From an uncultured Eubacteriaceae bacterium (GTDB lineage Bacteria > Bacillota > Clostridia > Eubacteriales > Eubacteriaceae), in contig CANQNI010000120.1 in the NCBI GenBank assembly GCA_947625175.1, positions 1-5,131 on the forward strand: 5,131 nt of DNA, in the 5' to 3' direction. A model generated the notes under the pieces. That model was not told the origin of the DNA. It did not search any database and saw nothing but the letters and a program-made list of their open reading frames with translations. This document shows, one piece after another, positions 1 through 4,635 of this stretch; the stretch's first letter is position 1, and the number at the start of each line of letters is the position of its first letter. A program made the translations under genes and the position numbers.

Positions 1-18
1 TATTAATAGGGTATATAG

Positions 19-648
19 TTATAAAATTACATCTATAAATATTATAAGATGATTTCCTATAATGTATATTATGTTAACTTCTTGTGATTGCTTAAACTTA
101 TGCCTACGTGATGTTATATAGGTATTTAATAATAAAGTATGATTCCTTGCAACATCTAATAAATTAAACTTCTCATTATCTAATAAAACATCAAGTAGAT
201 CACAATATTCAAAAATATCATTATCTTTTATAAATGATTGTAACTCAACTAATAACTTAGAAACTTCAGTATAAGTTAAACTATCAACTTTATGAACATC
301 AAATCCATTATAAAATTTTCTAAATCTATCATCATACTGAAACTTCTCAGGATTATCTAAATGTAAATGATAACGATACATACCAGTCATACTTTCAAGC
401 TTAATAGGAATAGTACCATTTAATCTATCTGTAACATATTCTTTAACTGCCCTACTCGTTGTAGCATTCTCATAATAACAAATAACGTGATAGTGAGGCT
501 TTTTAGGTGTACCATCGGGATTTAAATCTTTATCGTGTAAAGGACTAAAAGCCATTGGCAAACCTGTTTCAGAAATAATCTCCTCATAATTGTCAGGCAT
601 TGATTCAGGATACAAAACAAATGCCCAATTACGACCTTTTAAACTCAT
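19..648 (-). CDS. rep: Rolling-circle replication initiator, pMV158 RepB type (HUH endonuclease)
   Basis: A 209-residue initiator that should nick the origin just upstream and start rolling-circle synthesis of the virion strand. The N-terminus closely resembles RepB of plasmid pMV158 (Rep_2 family, 210 aa), as I remember it: a LYPES motif near residue 13, SPLHDKD at 35-41 (putative metal ligands H38 and D41), the HUH motif HYH at 52-54 (H52, H54), and MYRY at 90-93 with Y91 in the place of the RepB catalytic tyrosine. The C-terminal half has a RepB-like helical segment (DIFEYCDLL). I chose the ATG at 648 rather than the in-frame TTG at 663 because GGAG (658-661) sits 9 nt before it, and the TTG lies inside that ribosome site. 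The last residues, about 191-209, are hydrophobic and unlike RepB; residues 191-199 are encoded by a dif-like site. Confidence 0.93.
   Translation of the reverse strand: MSLKGRNWAFVLYPESMPDNYEEIISETGLPMAFSPLHDKDLNPDGTPKKPHYHVICYYENATTSRAVKEYVTDRLNGTIPIKLESMTGMYRYHLHLDNPEKFQYDDRFRKFYNGFDVHKVDSLTYTEVSKLLVELQSFIKDNDIFEYCDLLDVLLDNEKFNLLDVARNHTLLLNTYITSRRHKFKQSQEVNIIYIIGNHLIIFIDVIL
52..79 (+). other. dif-like XerC/XerD recombination site (candidate attP)
   Basis: The site has an 11-bp arm ATTTCCTATAA (52-62), a 6-bp centre TGTATA (63-68) and an 11-bp arm TTATGTTAACT (69-79). Against the Gram-positive dif sequence I remember (arm ACTTCCTATAA, centre TATATA, arm TTATGTAAACT), 25 of 28 positions match. 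The centre is identical to that of E. coli dif, and the right arm differs from the E. coli XerD arm (TTATGTTAAAT) at one base. With no integrase gene in the window, this is the natural attachment site for integration by host XerCD at chromosomal dif. It lies inside the 3' end of rep. I cannot tell whether the window is the circular form (attP) or an integrated copy (a hybrid end); no second copy is visible here. Confidence 0.8.
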
Positions 649-677
649 AAAAATCAACTCCAAAAATATTAAAAATT

Positions 678-691
678 GTCACACGTCACAC
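678..691. repeat. Tandem 7-bp direct repeats, candidate Rep binding site
   Basis: GTCACAC occurs twice, head to tail (678-684 and 685-691), between the nick hairpin and the rep ribosome site. pMV158 RepB binds short direct repeats on the rep side of its nick site, so these are good candidates for the Rep-binding element. They are shorter and closer to the nick than in pMV158. They also lie in the presumed rep leader, where bound Rep could repress its own gene. The role is inferred from position. Confidence 0.5.
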
Positions 692-701
692 AGACCCCAT
701 T

Positions 702-724
702 GGGGGGTGTCGTAGTAACCCCCC
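702..724 (-). other. Double-strand origin: pMV158-type nick site in a hairpin loop
   Basis: On the minus strand, TACTACG (711-717) is followed by ACACCCCCC. The pMV158-family nick sequence is TACTACG|AC followed by a C run, so the predicted cut lies between 711 and 710. The heptamer sits in the 11-nt loop of a perfect G6/C6 stem (702-707 with 719-724). This is the geometry known for pMV158, where the nick site is presented in a cruciform loop. The nicked strand is the coding strand of nearly all genes, so displaced ssDNA would be coding-sense, as in filamentous virions. An overlapping CCCC-ATT-GGGG inverted repeat (695-705) could form a competing hairpin. Confidence 0.85.
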
Positions 725-744
725 TATTTTATAATAGAGAGGAT

Positions 745-763
745 GAATCGGGAACGCCGATTC
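745..763 (+). terminator. Hairpin followed by T run; terminator on + strand or packaging hairpin
   Basis: GAATCGG (745-751) pairs with CCGATTC (757-763) around a 5-nt GAACG loop, and TTTTT follows on the plus strand. As RNA this looks like an intrinsic terminator for a transcript running opposite to rep, perhaps an antisense RNA. The alternative is that it acts as a ssDNA hairpin, since it lies between zot and the origin where Ff has its packaging signal. Confidence 0.45.
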
Positions 764-776
764 TTTTTAATTAATA

Positions 777-792
777 AGGGGACGAATCCCCT
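777..792. terminator. GGGGA/TCCCC hairpin, possible end of zot transcript
   Basis: AGGGGA (777-782) pairs with TCCCCT (787-792) around a 4-nt loop, CGAA on the plus strand and TTCG on the minus strand. CTTTT follows on the plus strand and TATTAATT on the minus strand, so it may stop transcription weakly in either direction. It shares its G4/C4 stem with the hairpin at 838-854. That repetition suggests a structural role in the ssDNA instead of, or as well as, termination. Confidence 0.4.
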
Positions 793-837
793 CTTTTATC
801 TTGACCAAGTCAGCGATAAAATTCACTCCTTACAAAT

Positions 838-854
838 ATAGGGGATTCCCCTAT
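838..854. repeat. ATAGGGG/CCCCTAT hairpin
   Basis: ATAGGGG (838-844) pairs with CCCCTAT (848-854) around a 3-nt ATT loop, a tight, GC-rich hairpin in very AT-rich DNA. It resembles the hairpin at 777-792. Candidate roles are packaging signal or lagging-strand origin. Neither can be settled from sequence alone. Confidence 0.45.
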
Positions 855-908
855 TACCCCAGCAGTAAAGAAAAAAATCGATAGAAAAGTTAATAAAAAG
901 GAACTCGT

Positions 909-936
909 AGCATAGCTACTCAGCAGCATAGCTACT
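909..936. repeat. 12-bp direct repeat, 16-bp period, with hairpin, at the end of zot
   Basis: AGCATAGCTACT occurs at 909-920 and again at 925-936. The first copy is part of a GTAGC-ATA-GCTAC hairpin (907-919). The second copy contains the zot stop codon (932-934). It may be a protein-binding repeat near the origin or a recent small duplication. Confidence 0.6.
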
Positions 937-1546
937 TCCAAGAACTAATTGGTAACTCTACTCTATTCACTAACTGACATTCATCATAACTATTAAAGTA
1001 TTTATACCATTTAGGACGATAAATTAACTTAAAATTAGAAGTAAAAAGAGATTCAAAAAAATTACAAAAACGATATCCCATAATAAGATCACCAGTATGT
1101 TCATTAATAGTAATTGATCTATAAATTCTTTTAGCAGAAGACCAACGTCTAAAAAATGGAATTACAGTGCGACTCATATACCAAAGCTCCTGAGTTAAAG
1201 CTCTAATTTTAGAATCAATCTTTGAATAATCCTGGGTAAAATAAATAATATCATCACCTAAATGTCGATGAAGTACAAAAAAATCTCTATGCTGATCTGA
1301 AAATTCTTTGAACTTTCTATTATCAGCATCCAAAGTCAATTCGTCAAAAATTAATAAAGAATCATAAACTTTATAAAATTTTAAATCACTATAAGCAATT
1401 TGATTACAGCCTTTACAATAAAAATTAGTATAAACGTGTTTATACCTAGAAATACCTAATTTAATCCTACGTAACTCTTTACGAGCAATCCTGGTAGCAA
1501 TGGTAGTCTTTCCTACACCAGGAACACCAAAATAACCAGTAATCAT
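932..1546 (-). CDS. zot: Zot/pI-type assembly ATPase
   Basis: A 204-residue P-loop ATPase of the inovirus morphogenesis family (Zonula occludens toxin domain; gene I protein in Ff). This protein drives assembly and extrusion of the filament at the inner face of the membrane. The Walker A motif GVPGVGKTT is at residues 7-15, Walker B LLIFDE at 64-69, and a sensor-like IIYFTQD at 100-106 is followed by KIDSKIR, as in Zot proteins. A CKGC pair (44-47) could bind metal. It is shorter than Ff pI (348 aa), and I see no transmembrane segment or outer-face domain, so membrane attachment may come from a partner such as the 38-aa peptide two genes upstream. The start ATG overlaps the previous stop by 1 nt (TAATG), with TTAGGT about 9 nt upstream. 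Confidence 0.92.
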   Translation of the reverse strand: MITGYFGVPGVGKTTIATRIARKELRRIKLGISRYKHVYTNFYCKGCNQIAYSDLKFYKVYDSLLIFDELTLDADNRKFKEFSDQHRDFFVLHRHLGDDIIYFTQDYSKIDSKIRALTQELWYMSRTVIPFFRRWSSAKRIYRSITINEHTGDLIMGYRFCNFFESLFTSNFKLIYRPKWYKYFNSYDECQLVNRVELPISSWK

Positions 1547-1716
1547 TAAATTATACCTAATCTATGCTTATTCAACTTTAAATAATAAAAAACAATCTTC
1601 TCAGCTTTAGAAAGATTACCATAAGAATCTAAAACAAAAAGATCATCATATACATCTTGAATAGATCTATCTTTGTTATCATCTAAAAATTTTTTAATAT
1701 CATTATATAACTTCAT
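1546..1716 (-). CDS. Small acidic protein upstream of zot
   Basis: A 56-residue soluble protein of unknown function, beginning MKLYNDIKKFLDDNKDRSIQ. The N-terminal half is rich in Asp (a DVYDD patch near 21-25) and the C-terminus is basic (KLNKHR). It looks helical, with no membrane segment. An excellent ribosome site, GGAGGT (1722-1727), lies 5 nt upstream. Its stop overlaps the zot start as TAATG, so the two are probably translationally coupled and the product may work with the ATPase. I do not recognise the family. Confidence 0.75.
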   Translation of the reverse strand: MKLYNDIKKFLDDNKDRSIQDVYDDLFVLDSYGNLSKAEKIVFYYLKLNKHRLGII

Positions 1717-1719
1717 AAA

Positions 1720-1836
1720 TTACCTCCATAATAATTTTTGAACGCATAAATTAACACCTAAAAATGTAAAAGCCATAAACAAAAATTTAGTGAAATCTAA
1801 TTGTAAAAAAATATCAAAAAAATTAATAAAAAACAT
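1720..1836 (-). CDS. 38-aa hydrophobic membrane peptide
   Basis: A 38-residue peptide (MFFINFFDIFLQLDFTKFLF at its start) with a membrane segment at about residues 17-33 and a basic C-terminal end (LLWR). It is supported by a strong ribosome site AAAGGAG (1844-1850) 7 nt upstream and by its fit in the operon: its stop overlaps the ribosome site of the next gene. It is the first gene after the terminator at 1861-1891. It could be a minor coat subunit or a membrane anchor for the Zot motor; both are guesses from size and position. Confidence 0.65.
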   Translation of the reverse strand: MFFINFFDIFLQLDFTKFLFMAFTFLGVNLCVQKLLWR

Positions 1837-1860
1837 AAAAAAACTCCTTTATAAAAAGAT

Positions 1861-1891
1861 ATAAGCCTGTCAGATAAACTGACAGGCTTAT
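1861..1891 (-). terminator. Strong intrinsic terminator after the coat gene
   Basis: A perfect 13-bp stem, ATAAGCCTGTCAG (1861-1873) with CTGACAGGCTTAT (1879-1891), has a 5-nt loop. On the minus strand it is followed after ATC by a T5 run (1856-1852). It begins 1 nt beyond the coat stop codon. Ff has its central terminator at the same place, after gene VIII, where it separates abundant coat mRNA from the less expressed downstream genes. I saw no clear promoter between it and the next gene, so leaky read-through probably feeds the zot genes. Confidence 0.88.
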
Positions 1892-1892
1892 C

Positions 1893-2066
1893 TTATCGAC
1901 CTATTAATCTACCAGCTAGACCAATAACAGCACCTACACACATAATACCTACAGGGATTAATAGTAAAGGCTTATCAGTTATAGTTGAAACTAAGTCGCC
2001 TACCCAACTCATAATTTGGGTAAAAATTGTACCTAAAGCTTCCAAACCAGTCTTCACTCCTTCCAT
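1893..2066 (-). CDS. Major coat protein, pVIII-like
   Basis: A 57-residue protein with the layout of filamentous-phage major coat subunits: an N-terminal amphipathic helix (about 1-30, with E2, E9 and D24 acidic), a hydrophobic membrane segment (about 33-51: PLLLIPVGIMCVGAVIGLAG), and a basic C-terminal tail (GRLIGR) that would contact DNA inside the filament. There is no cleavable signal peptide, unlike Ff pVIII. Ribosome site AAAGGAG (2074-2080) lies 7 nt upstream. High expression is suggested by the good ribosome site and by the terminator directly after the stop. The assignment rests on architecture and position, not on a database match. Confidence 0.85.
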   Translation of the reverse strand: MEGVKTGLEALGTIFTQIMSWVGDLVSTITDKPLLLIPVGIMCVGAVIGLAGRLIGR

Positions 2067-2094
2067 AAAAGAACTCCTTTCAACATCATCTACA

Positions 2095-2107
2095 CCACCC
2101 TACCACC
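2095..2107 (-). other. G-rich run before the coat gene, possible two-layer G-quadruplex
   Basis: On the minus (mRNA and virion) strand the sequence GGTGGTAGGGTGG has four G runs in 13 nt and stands out in AT-rich DNA. It lies in the 47-nt gap between the 47-aa gene and the coat gene, 28 nt before the coat ATG. It could fold as a two-layer quadruplex and affect translation or protein binding, or it may simply be G-rich spacer. Confidence 0.3.
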
Positions 2108-2113
2108 ATAAAA

Positions 2114-2257
2114 CTATTTTTTAAACCAAGAAAAAATAGATGAAAACATTAAATGATAAAAATCAAAAAAGATGAAAAATAAAATACCAATACAAATAGA
2201 CATAATAAACGGATCATCAGTATTAATATAATGAGAAATAGCCTCTACAATACTCAT
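2114..2257 (-). CDS. 47-aa single-span membrane protein, candidate minor coat
   Basis: A 47-residue protein (MSIVEAISHYINTDDPFIMS at its start) with a polar, acidic N-terminus, a membrane segment at about 17-33 (FIMSICIGILFFIFFDF), and a basic end (FKK). Its start overlaps the stop of the upstream gene by 4 nt (ATGA), and AAGAGGGG (2267-2274) lies 9 nt upstream. Size and topology recall the small tip proteins pVII and pIX of Ff, but I have no homology evidence. Confidence 0.7.
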   Translation of the reverse strand: MSIVEAISHYINTDDPFIMSICIGILFFIFFDFYHLMFSSIFSWFKK

Positions 2258-2772
2258 ATAGTCACACCCCTCTTAACATTAGATAAAGCAATTATAAATA
2301 AAAAAGCAGTAATTAAAATTAAAAAATATTTAATATAAAAATTTAAATCAAATTGCTGATTAATAGTAGATACAAAACCATAACCATTAATATTACTAGT
2401 ATTATGATAGTTAGAAACAAGTCTAAAAGAAGAATCAGTACCATAAACATATTGATAAGAAGAATTAGAAGAAATACGATAATATCTTAAATATTCAATT
2501 TTAGTACCTGAAACAACATTATTTGATAATTGTAAATCAGAAGACCAAACAATATAATAACTATCAGATAAATCAGAAAAGATAACAAATTTAGAATCTT
2601 TAAACGAATCATAATTCTGAGCCAAAGCTAAAAGATTAGTAGCATTTGAATTATTCGGTGGAATATCTCTATAAGTAGATCCAATCGATAAAGCATAAGA
2701 ATTACTAATAAAATCAAAGAAACAAGCCAAAATAAAGAAGAAAAAATATCTAAAAAACTTAACTTTGGGCAT
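2254..2772 (-). CDS. Secreted, C-terminally anchored surface protein (172 aa)
   Basis: A 172-residue protein with a signal peptide (MPKVKFFRYFF..., hydrophobic 6-22, possible cleavage after SYA at residue 27), a Ser/Asn/Tyr-rich outer domain without cysteines (28-143), a membrane segment (about 144-163) and a short basic tail (NVKRGVTI). This is the topology of Ff pIII, so it may be a minor tip or adsorption protein, second to the larger 334-aa protein. I chose the ATG at 2772 because AAAGGTGA (2781-2788) lies 8 nt upstream and a signal peptide follows it. The open frame extends to 2871 but would overlap the preceding gene deeply. It overlaps the end of the 84-aa gene by 14 nt. Confidence 0.8.
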   Translation of the reverse strand: MPKVKFFRYFFFFILACFFDFISNSYALSIGSTYRDIPPNNSNATNLLALAQNYDSFKDSKFVIFSDLSDSYYIVWSSDLQLSNNVVSGTKIEYLRYYRISSNSSYQYVYGTDSSFRLVSNYHNTSNINGYGFVSTINQQFDLNFYIKYFLILITAFLFIIALSNVKRGVTI

Positions 2773-3013
2773 TTTGAGAATCACCTTTCCTTTTAGAACG
2801 ATCAGAAGATTTAACTGAGCGATCATCACGAACTGGAACTTTAACAATAGCAATAAATAAATGAATACCAATAGGTAAAATAATAAAGCAAGAAATTAAA
2901 ACATCAAGAATAGAAAAACCAAATAAAGTAATAGAATCAAGTAGAGCAAAGAACCATTTAAAAATATTAACAACTTGACCAATAAACCAGGTCATAAAAG
3001 TAGTAATATCCAT
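2759..3013 (-). CDS. 84-aa hydrophobic membrane protein with charged tail, candidate minor coat
   Basis: An 84-residue protein with an N-terminal amphipathic or membrane-lying part (about 5-27, Trp/Phe-rich), a strong membrane segment (about 31-57: FGFSILDVLISCFIILPIGI), and a highly charged basic tail (59-84, VRDDRSVKSSDRSKRKGDS). The cytoplasmic-type tail could bind DNA or the Zot motor during assembly. Its start shares 1 nt with the upstream stop (TAATG), with a GAGGG run 12 nt before the start. A pVI-like role is possible but unproven. Confidence 0.78.
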   Translation of the reverse strand: MDITTFMTWFIGQVVNIFKWFFALLDSITLFGFSILDVLISCFIILPIGIHLFIAIVKVPVRDDRSVKSSDRSKRKGDSQNAQS

Positions 3014-3249
3014 TACTTAGCACCACCCTCACGACCAAGAATAATATATAAAATAGAAATACTAATAGTAATGGTAGCAAAAGTAGTTAACCAACTAGGT
3101 AGAGTAGAAATAAAAGATAAAGAAATAGATAAAGCCTGAGCTAAATATTTAATTAAAGATACTAATTGATTTAAAAGACCCATAGCAGCTTTAAAAGCAA
3201 ACATAACAACATCAAATAAACCTTTAATAGTAGAAATTAAAACTTTCAT
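3013..3249 (-). CDS. 78-aa hydrophobic membrane protein, candidate pVI-like minor coat
   Basis: A 78-residue, almost wholly hydrophobic or amphipathic helical protein. Residues 1-45 form an amphipathic stretch with lysines at 2, 9, 20 and 34. An LPSW turn is at 50-53, then a membrane segment at about 54-71, then a basic end (LGREGGAK). The helix-LPSW-helix-GR pattern is reminiscent of small inovirus minor coat proteins of the pVI type. Its ATG overlaps the upstream stop by 4 nt (ATGA). There is no classic GGAGG before it, only GGTGG-type G runs, so it probably depends on coupled translation. Confidence 0.78.
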   Translation of the reverse strand: MKVLISTIKGLFDVVMFAFKAAMGLLNQLVSLIKYLAQALSISLSFISTLPSWLTTFATITISISILYIILGREGGAK

Positions 3250-4250
3250 CCACGACCAACCACCAATCCAACAAAAGACAAAATTAAAGTAGAAGTAACA
3301 GCCATAAAAACCTTAGAAGAAGATTGAAAAAAAGAAGTAATAGTATCCCAAATCCATTTAAAAGGTTTAGAATAAGAAGAAACATCAAAATTAAGATCAG
3401 AGGTATCAACATTAGTTGAATCCATTAAATCCTTTTCTGCTTTTTCATATTCATCATAAGATGAAGTATCTTCATTAAAAGAAGAATCAGAATCACTATT
3501 CATAAAATCATCGTGATTCTTTTGTTCTTGATCCATTTGTTCTTGATGATTTTTATTAGCATTATCAATAGAATCTTGAACAGATTGATTAACATTATCA
3601 ATAGAAGATTGTAAACCAACATTAGAACTATTAATAACATCAGTAACAATTTTAGTAATACCAATATCACTAATACCTAAATCATCAATTTGCCATTTAG
3701 AAAAATTAGTATATTGAGTAGGATTAGTATAATCCATAATAATATCATATTGCTGAGACGAAGTAGGACTAAAATACCATTTTTGCTCGTGACACACAAA
3801 ATTAGACCAAGGACCAGTATTAGGACCAAAAGGACTTATAGTACTAGATGTAATACGATAAACAGGCTGTACGTTCATAGTAGATTTTGACCATAAATGA
3901 AATGCACGAACAGTTAGAGCTTTTCCATCCTGCCAACAATAAAAAGTTCTAACTCTATAATAATGATTTTCTACCATATAATGAGATACACCCAAAACGT
4001 GTTCCCCCGAGATTGGTTGCTGAAACTGAATAGTAACAAATTGACCATTAGCAGAATCTTCACCTAAATCAAAAGAAATATATTTATCAATAACACCAAC
4101 ATCAGTATAAATATTATTAGAAAAAGTATAACGATGTAACAATTGATTACCATTAGTTAAATCTACAATATGAACGTCATAAGTAGCATAAATATCTTCT
4201 ATAAAAAAAAGAGACACAATTATACTAAAGAAAATAAAAAACTTCTTCAT
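3246..4250 (-). CDS. pIII-like adsorption/tip protein with signal peptide and C-terminal anchor
   Basis: A 334-residue protein and the largest in the window. It has a signal peptide (MKKFFIFFSIIVSLFFIEDI, likely cleavage after IYA at residue 22); a globular outer domain (about 23-185) rich in aromatics with two cysteines, C105 and C153, that could form a disulfide; a helical, coiled-coil-prone Asn/Gln/Asp stretch (about 200-250); an acidic Ser/Asp linker (251-290); and a C-terminal domain with a membrane anchor (about 314-331) ending VGRG. This is the domain order of Ff pIII: receptor-binding region, flexible linker, anchor. I chose the ATG at 4250 because GAGGGGG (4260-4266) lies 9 nt upstream and the signal peptide follows directly; the open frame to 4391 overlaps another gene. 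Host binding is inferred from architecture. Confidence 0.82.
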   Translation of the reverse strand: MKKFFIFFSIIVSLFFIEDIYATYDVHIVDLTNGNQLLHRYTFSNNIYTDVGVIDKYISFDLGEDSANGQFVTIQFQQPISGEHVLGVSHYMVENHYYRVRTFYCWQDGKALTVRAFHLWSKSTMNVQPVYRITSSTISPFGPNTGPWSNFVCHEQKWYFSPTSSQQYDIIMDYTNPTQYTNFSKWQIDDLGISDIGITKIVTDVINSSNVGLQSSIDNVNQSVQDSIDNANKNHQEQMDQEQKNHDDFMNSDSDSSFNEDTSSYDEYEKAEKDLMDSTNVDTSDLNFDVSSYSKPFKWIWDTITSFFQSSSKVFMAVTSTLILSFVGLVVGRG

Positions 4251-4266
4251 ATAATAGTGCCCCCTC

Positions 4267-4488
4267 TCATAAATTATAAATATAATTAATAATATTTTTA
4301 AAAAAATTAACATTATGAGATCTAATAGTCTCAATATAAACGAAATACGACTGAAAAGTATTAAGTGCTTCATTGTAAATAAAAGTATCAATTAATAACC
4401 AATCATAACTTACATAAGCAAATCTATTCTTAACTTTTTTTAAAACATAAATACCATTCGGTTTAACATATAAATTATAAAAATACAT
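4267..4488 (-). CDS. 73-aa protein of unknown function
   Basis: A 73-residue protein, very rich in Tyr, Phe, Ile and Asn, beginning MYFYNLYVKPNGIYVLKKVK. It looks like alternating beta strands, with no clear membrane segment. Its ATG shares 1 nt with the stop of the upstream gene (TAATG). I see no good ribosome site, so translation is probably coupled. Its stop overlaps the ribosome site of the pIII-like gene. The position, next to the possible ssDNA-binding gene and before the structural genes, suggests a role in replication or early assembly. I do not recognise it. Confidence 0.65.
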   Translation of the reverse strand: MYFYNLYVKPNGIYVLKKVKNRFAYVSYDWLLIDTFIYNEALNTFQSYFVYIETIRSHNVNFFKNIINYIYNL

Positions 4489-4634
4489 TATTTACGTAAT
4501 AATTCAAGTTCAGCATTAGTTAAAAAAACAATTTTCTCATAAGTCGGAGTTAATTTAATAACTAAACAAGTATAAGGCTGACCTTTTTTTGATGTGCGTT
4601 GTTCTAACTTACCAACAACAGACTTACTATCCAT
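4488..4634 (-). CDS. 48-aa beta-rich protein, possible ssDNA-binding (pV-like)
   Basis: A 48-residue soluble protein. The pattern is a basic RTSKKGQPY turn (13-21), a beta strand TCLVIKLT (22-29), TYEKIVFLT (31-39), then a helix AELELLRK (41-48). Ribosome site AAAGGAGG, 8 nt upstream, is one of the strongest in the window. The strand-turn-strand pattern with a basic, aromatic loop, the high predicted expression and the place early in the operon would suit the phage ssDNA-binding protein (gene V protein in Ff, 87 aa). This is an inference; the length is short and no defining motif is present. Confidence 0.7.
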   Translation of the reverse strand: MDSKSVVGKLEQRTSKKGQPYTCLVIKLTPTYEKIVFLTNAELELLRK

Positions 4635-4635
4635 A

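Larger units (their letters stand above)
649..931. other. Intergenic replication and packaging region
   Basis: This 283-bp stretch between zot and rep is the only long gene-free region apart from the divergent promoter region. It is much richer in G/C runs than the rest of the window and holds at least five hairpins: 702-724 (nick site), 745-763, 777-792, 838-854 and 907-919. Read on the coding strand, the order is zot, hairpins, nick hairpin, rep. This matches the Ff intergenic region (packaging hairpin, minus origin, plus origin, gene II). I saw no convincing promoter for rep. A TATTAT/TATAAA stretch on the minus strand at 728-736 is a weak -10 candidate with no good -35, so rep may be read through from zot. 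I did not find the CS-6 sequence of plasmid ssoA origins. Confidence 0.75.

Noticed and set aside
649..663. TTG start for Rep, adding five residues
   Set aside because: The TTG is part of the TTGGAG ribosome site; the ATG at 648 is correctly spaced from it.
771..830. 19-codon minus-strand frame starting GTG after AAGG near 830
   Set aside because: The GTG lies inside the ribosome-like sequence itself, the frame is tiny and it runs through a hairpin; it is probably not translated.
2773..2871. Upstream extension of the 172-aa gene (33 more residues)
   Set aside because: It overlaps the 84-aa gene deeply, and the ATG at 2772 has a good ribosome site followed by a signal peptide.
3690..3890. 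66-aa open frame on the plus strand
   Set aside because: It is antisense to the 334-aa gene, has no ribosome site or recognisable features, and is rich in Arg/Ile from reading an AT-rich gene backwards.
4251..4391. Upstream extension of the 334-aa gene (47 more residues)
   Set aside because: It overlaps the 73-aa gene, is a hydrophobic run without a ribosome site, and would place the clear signal peptide internally. The ATG at 4250 has GAGGGGG 9 nt upstream.
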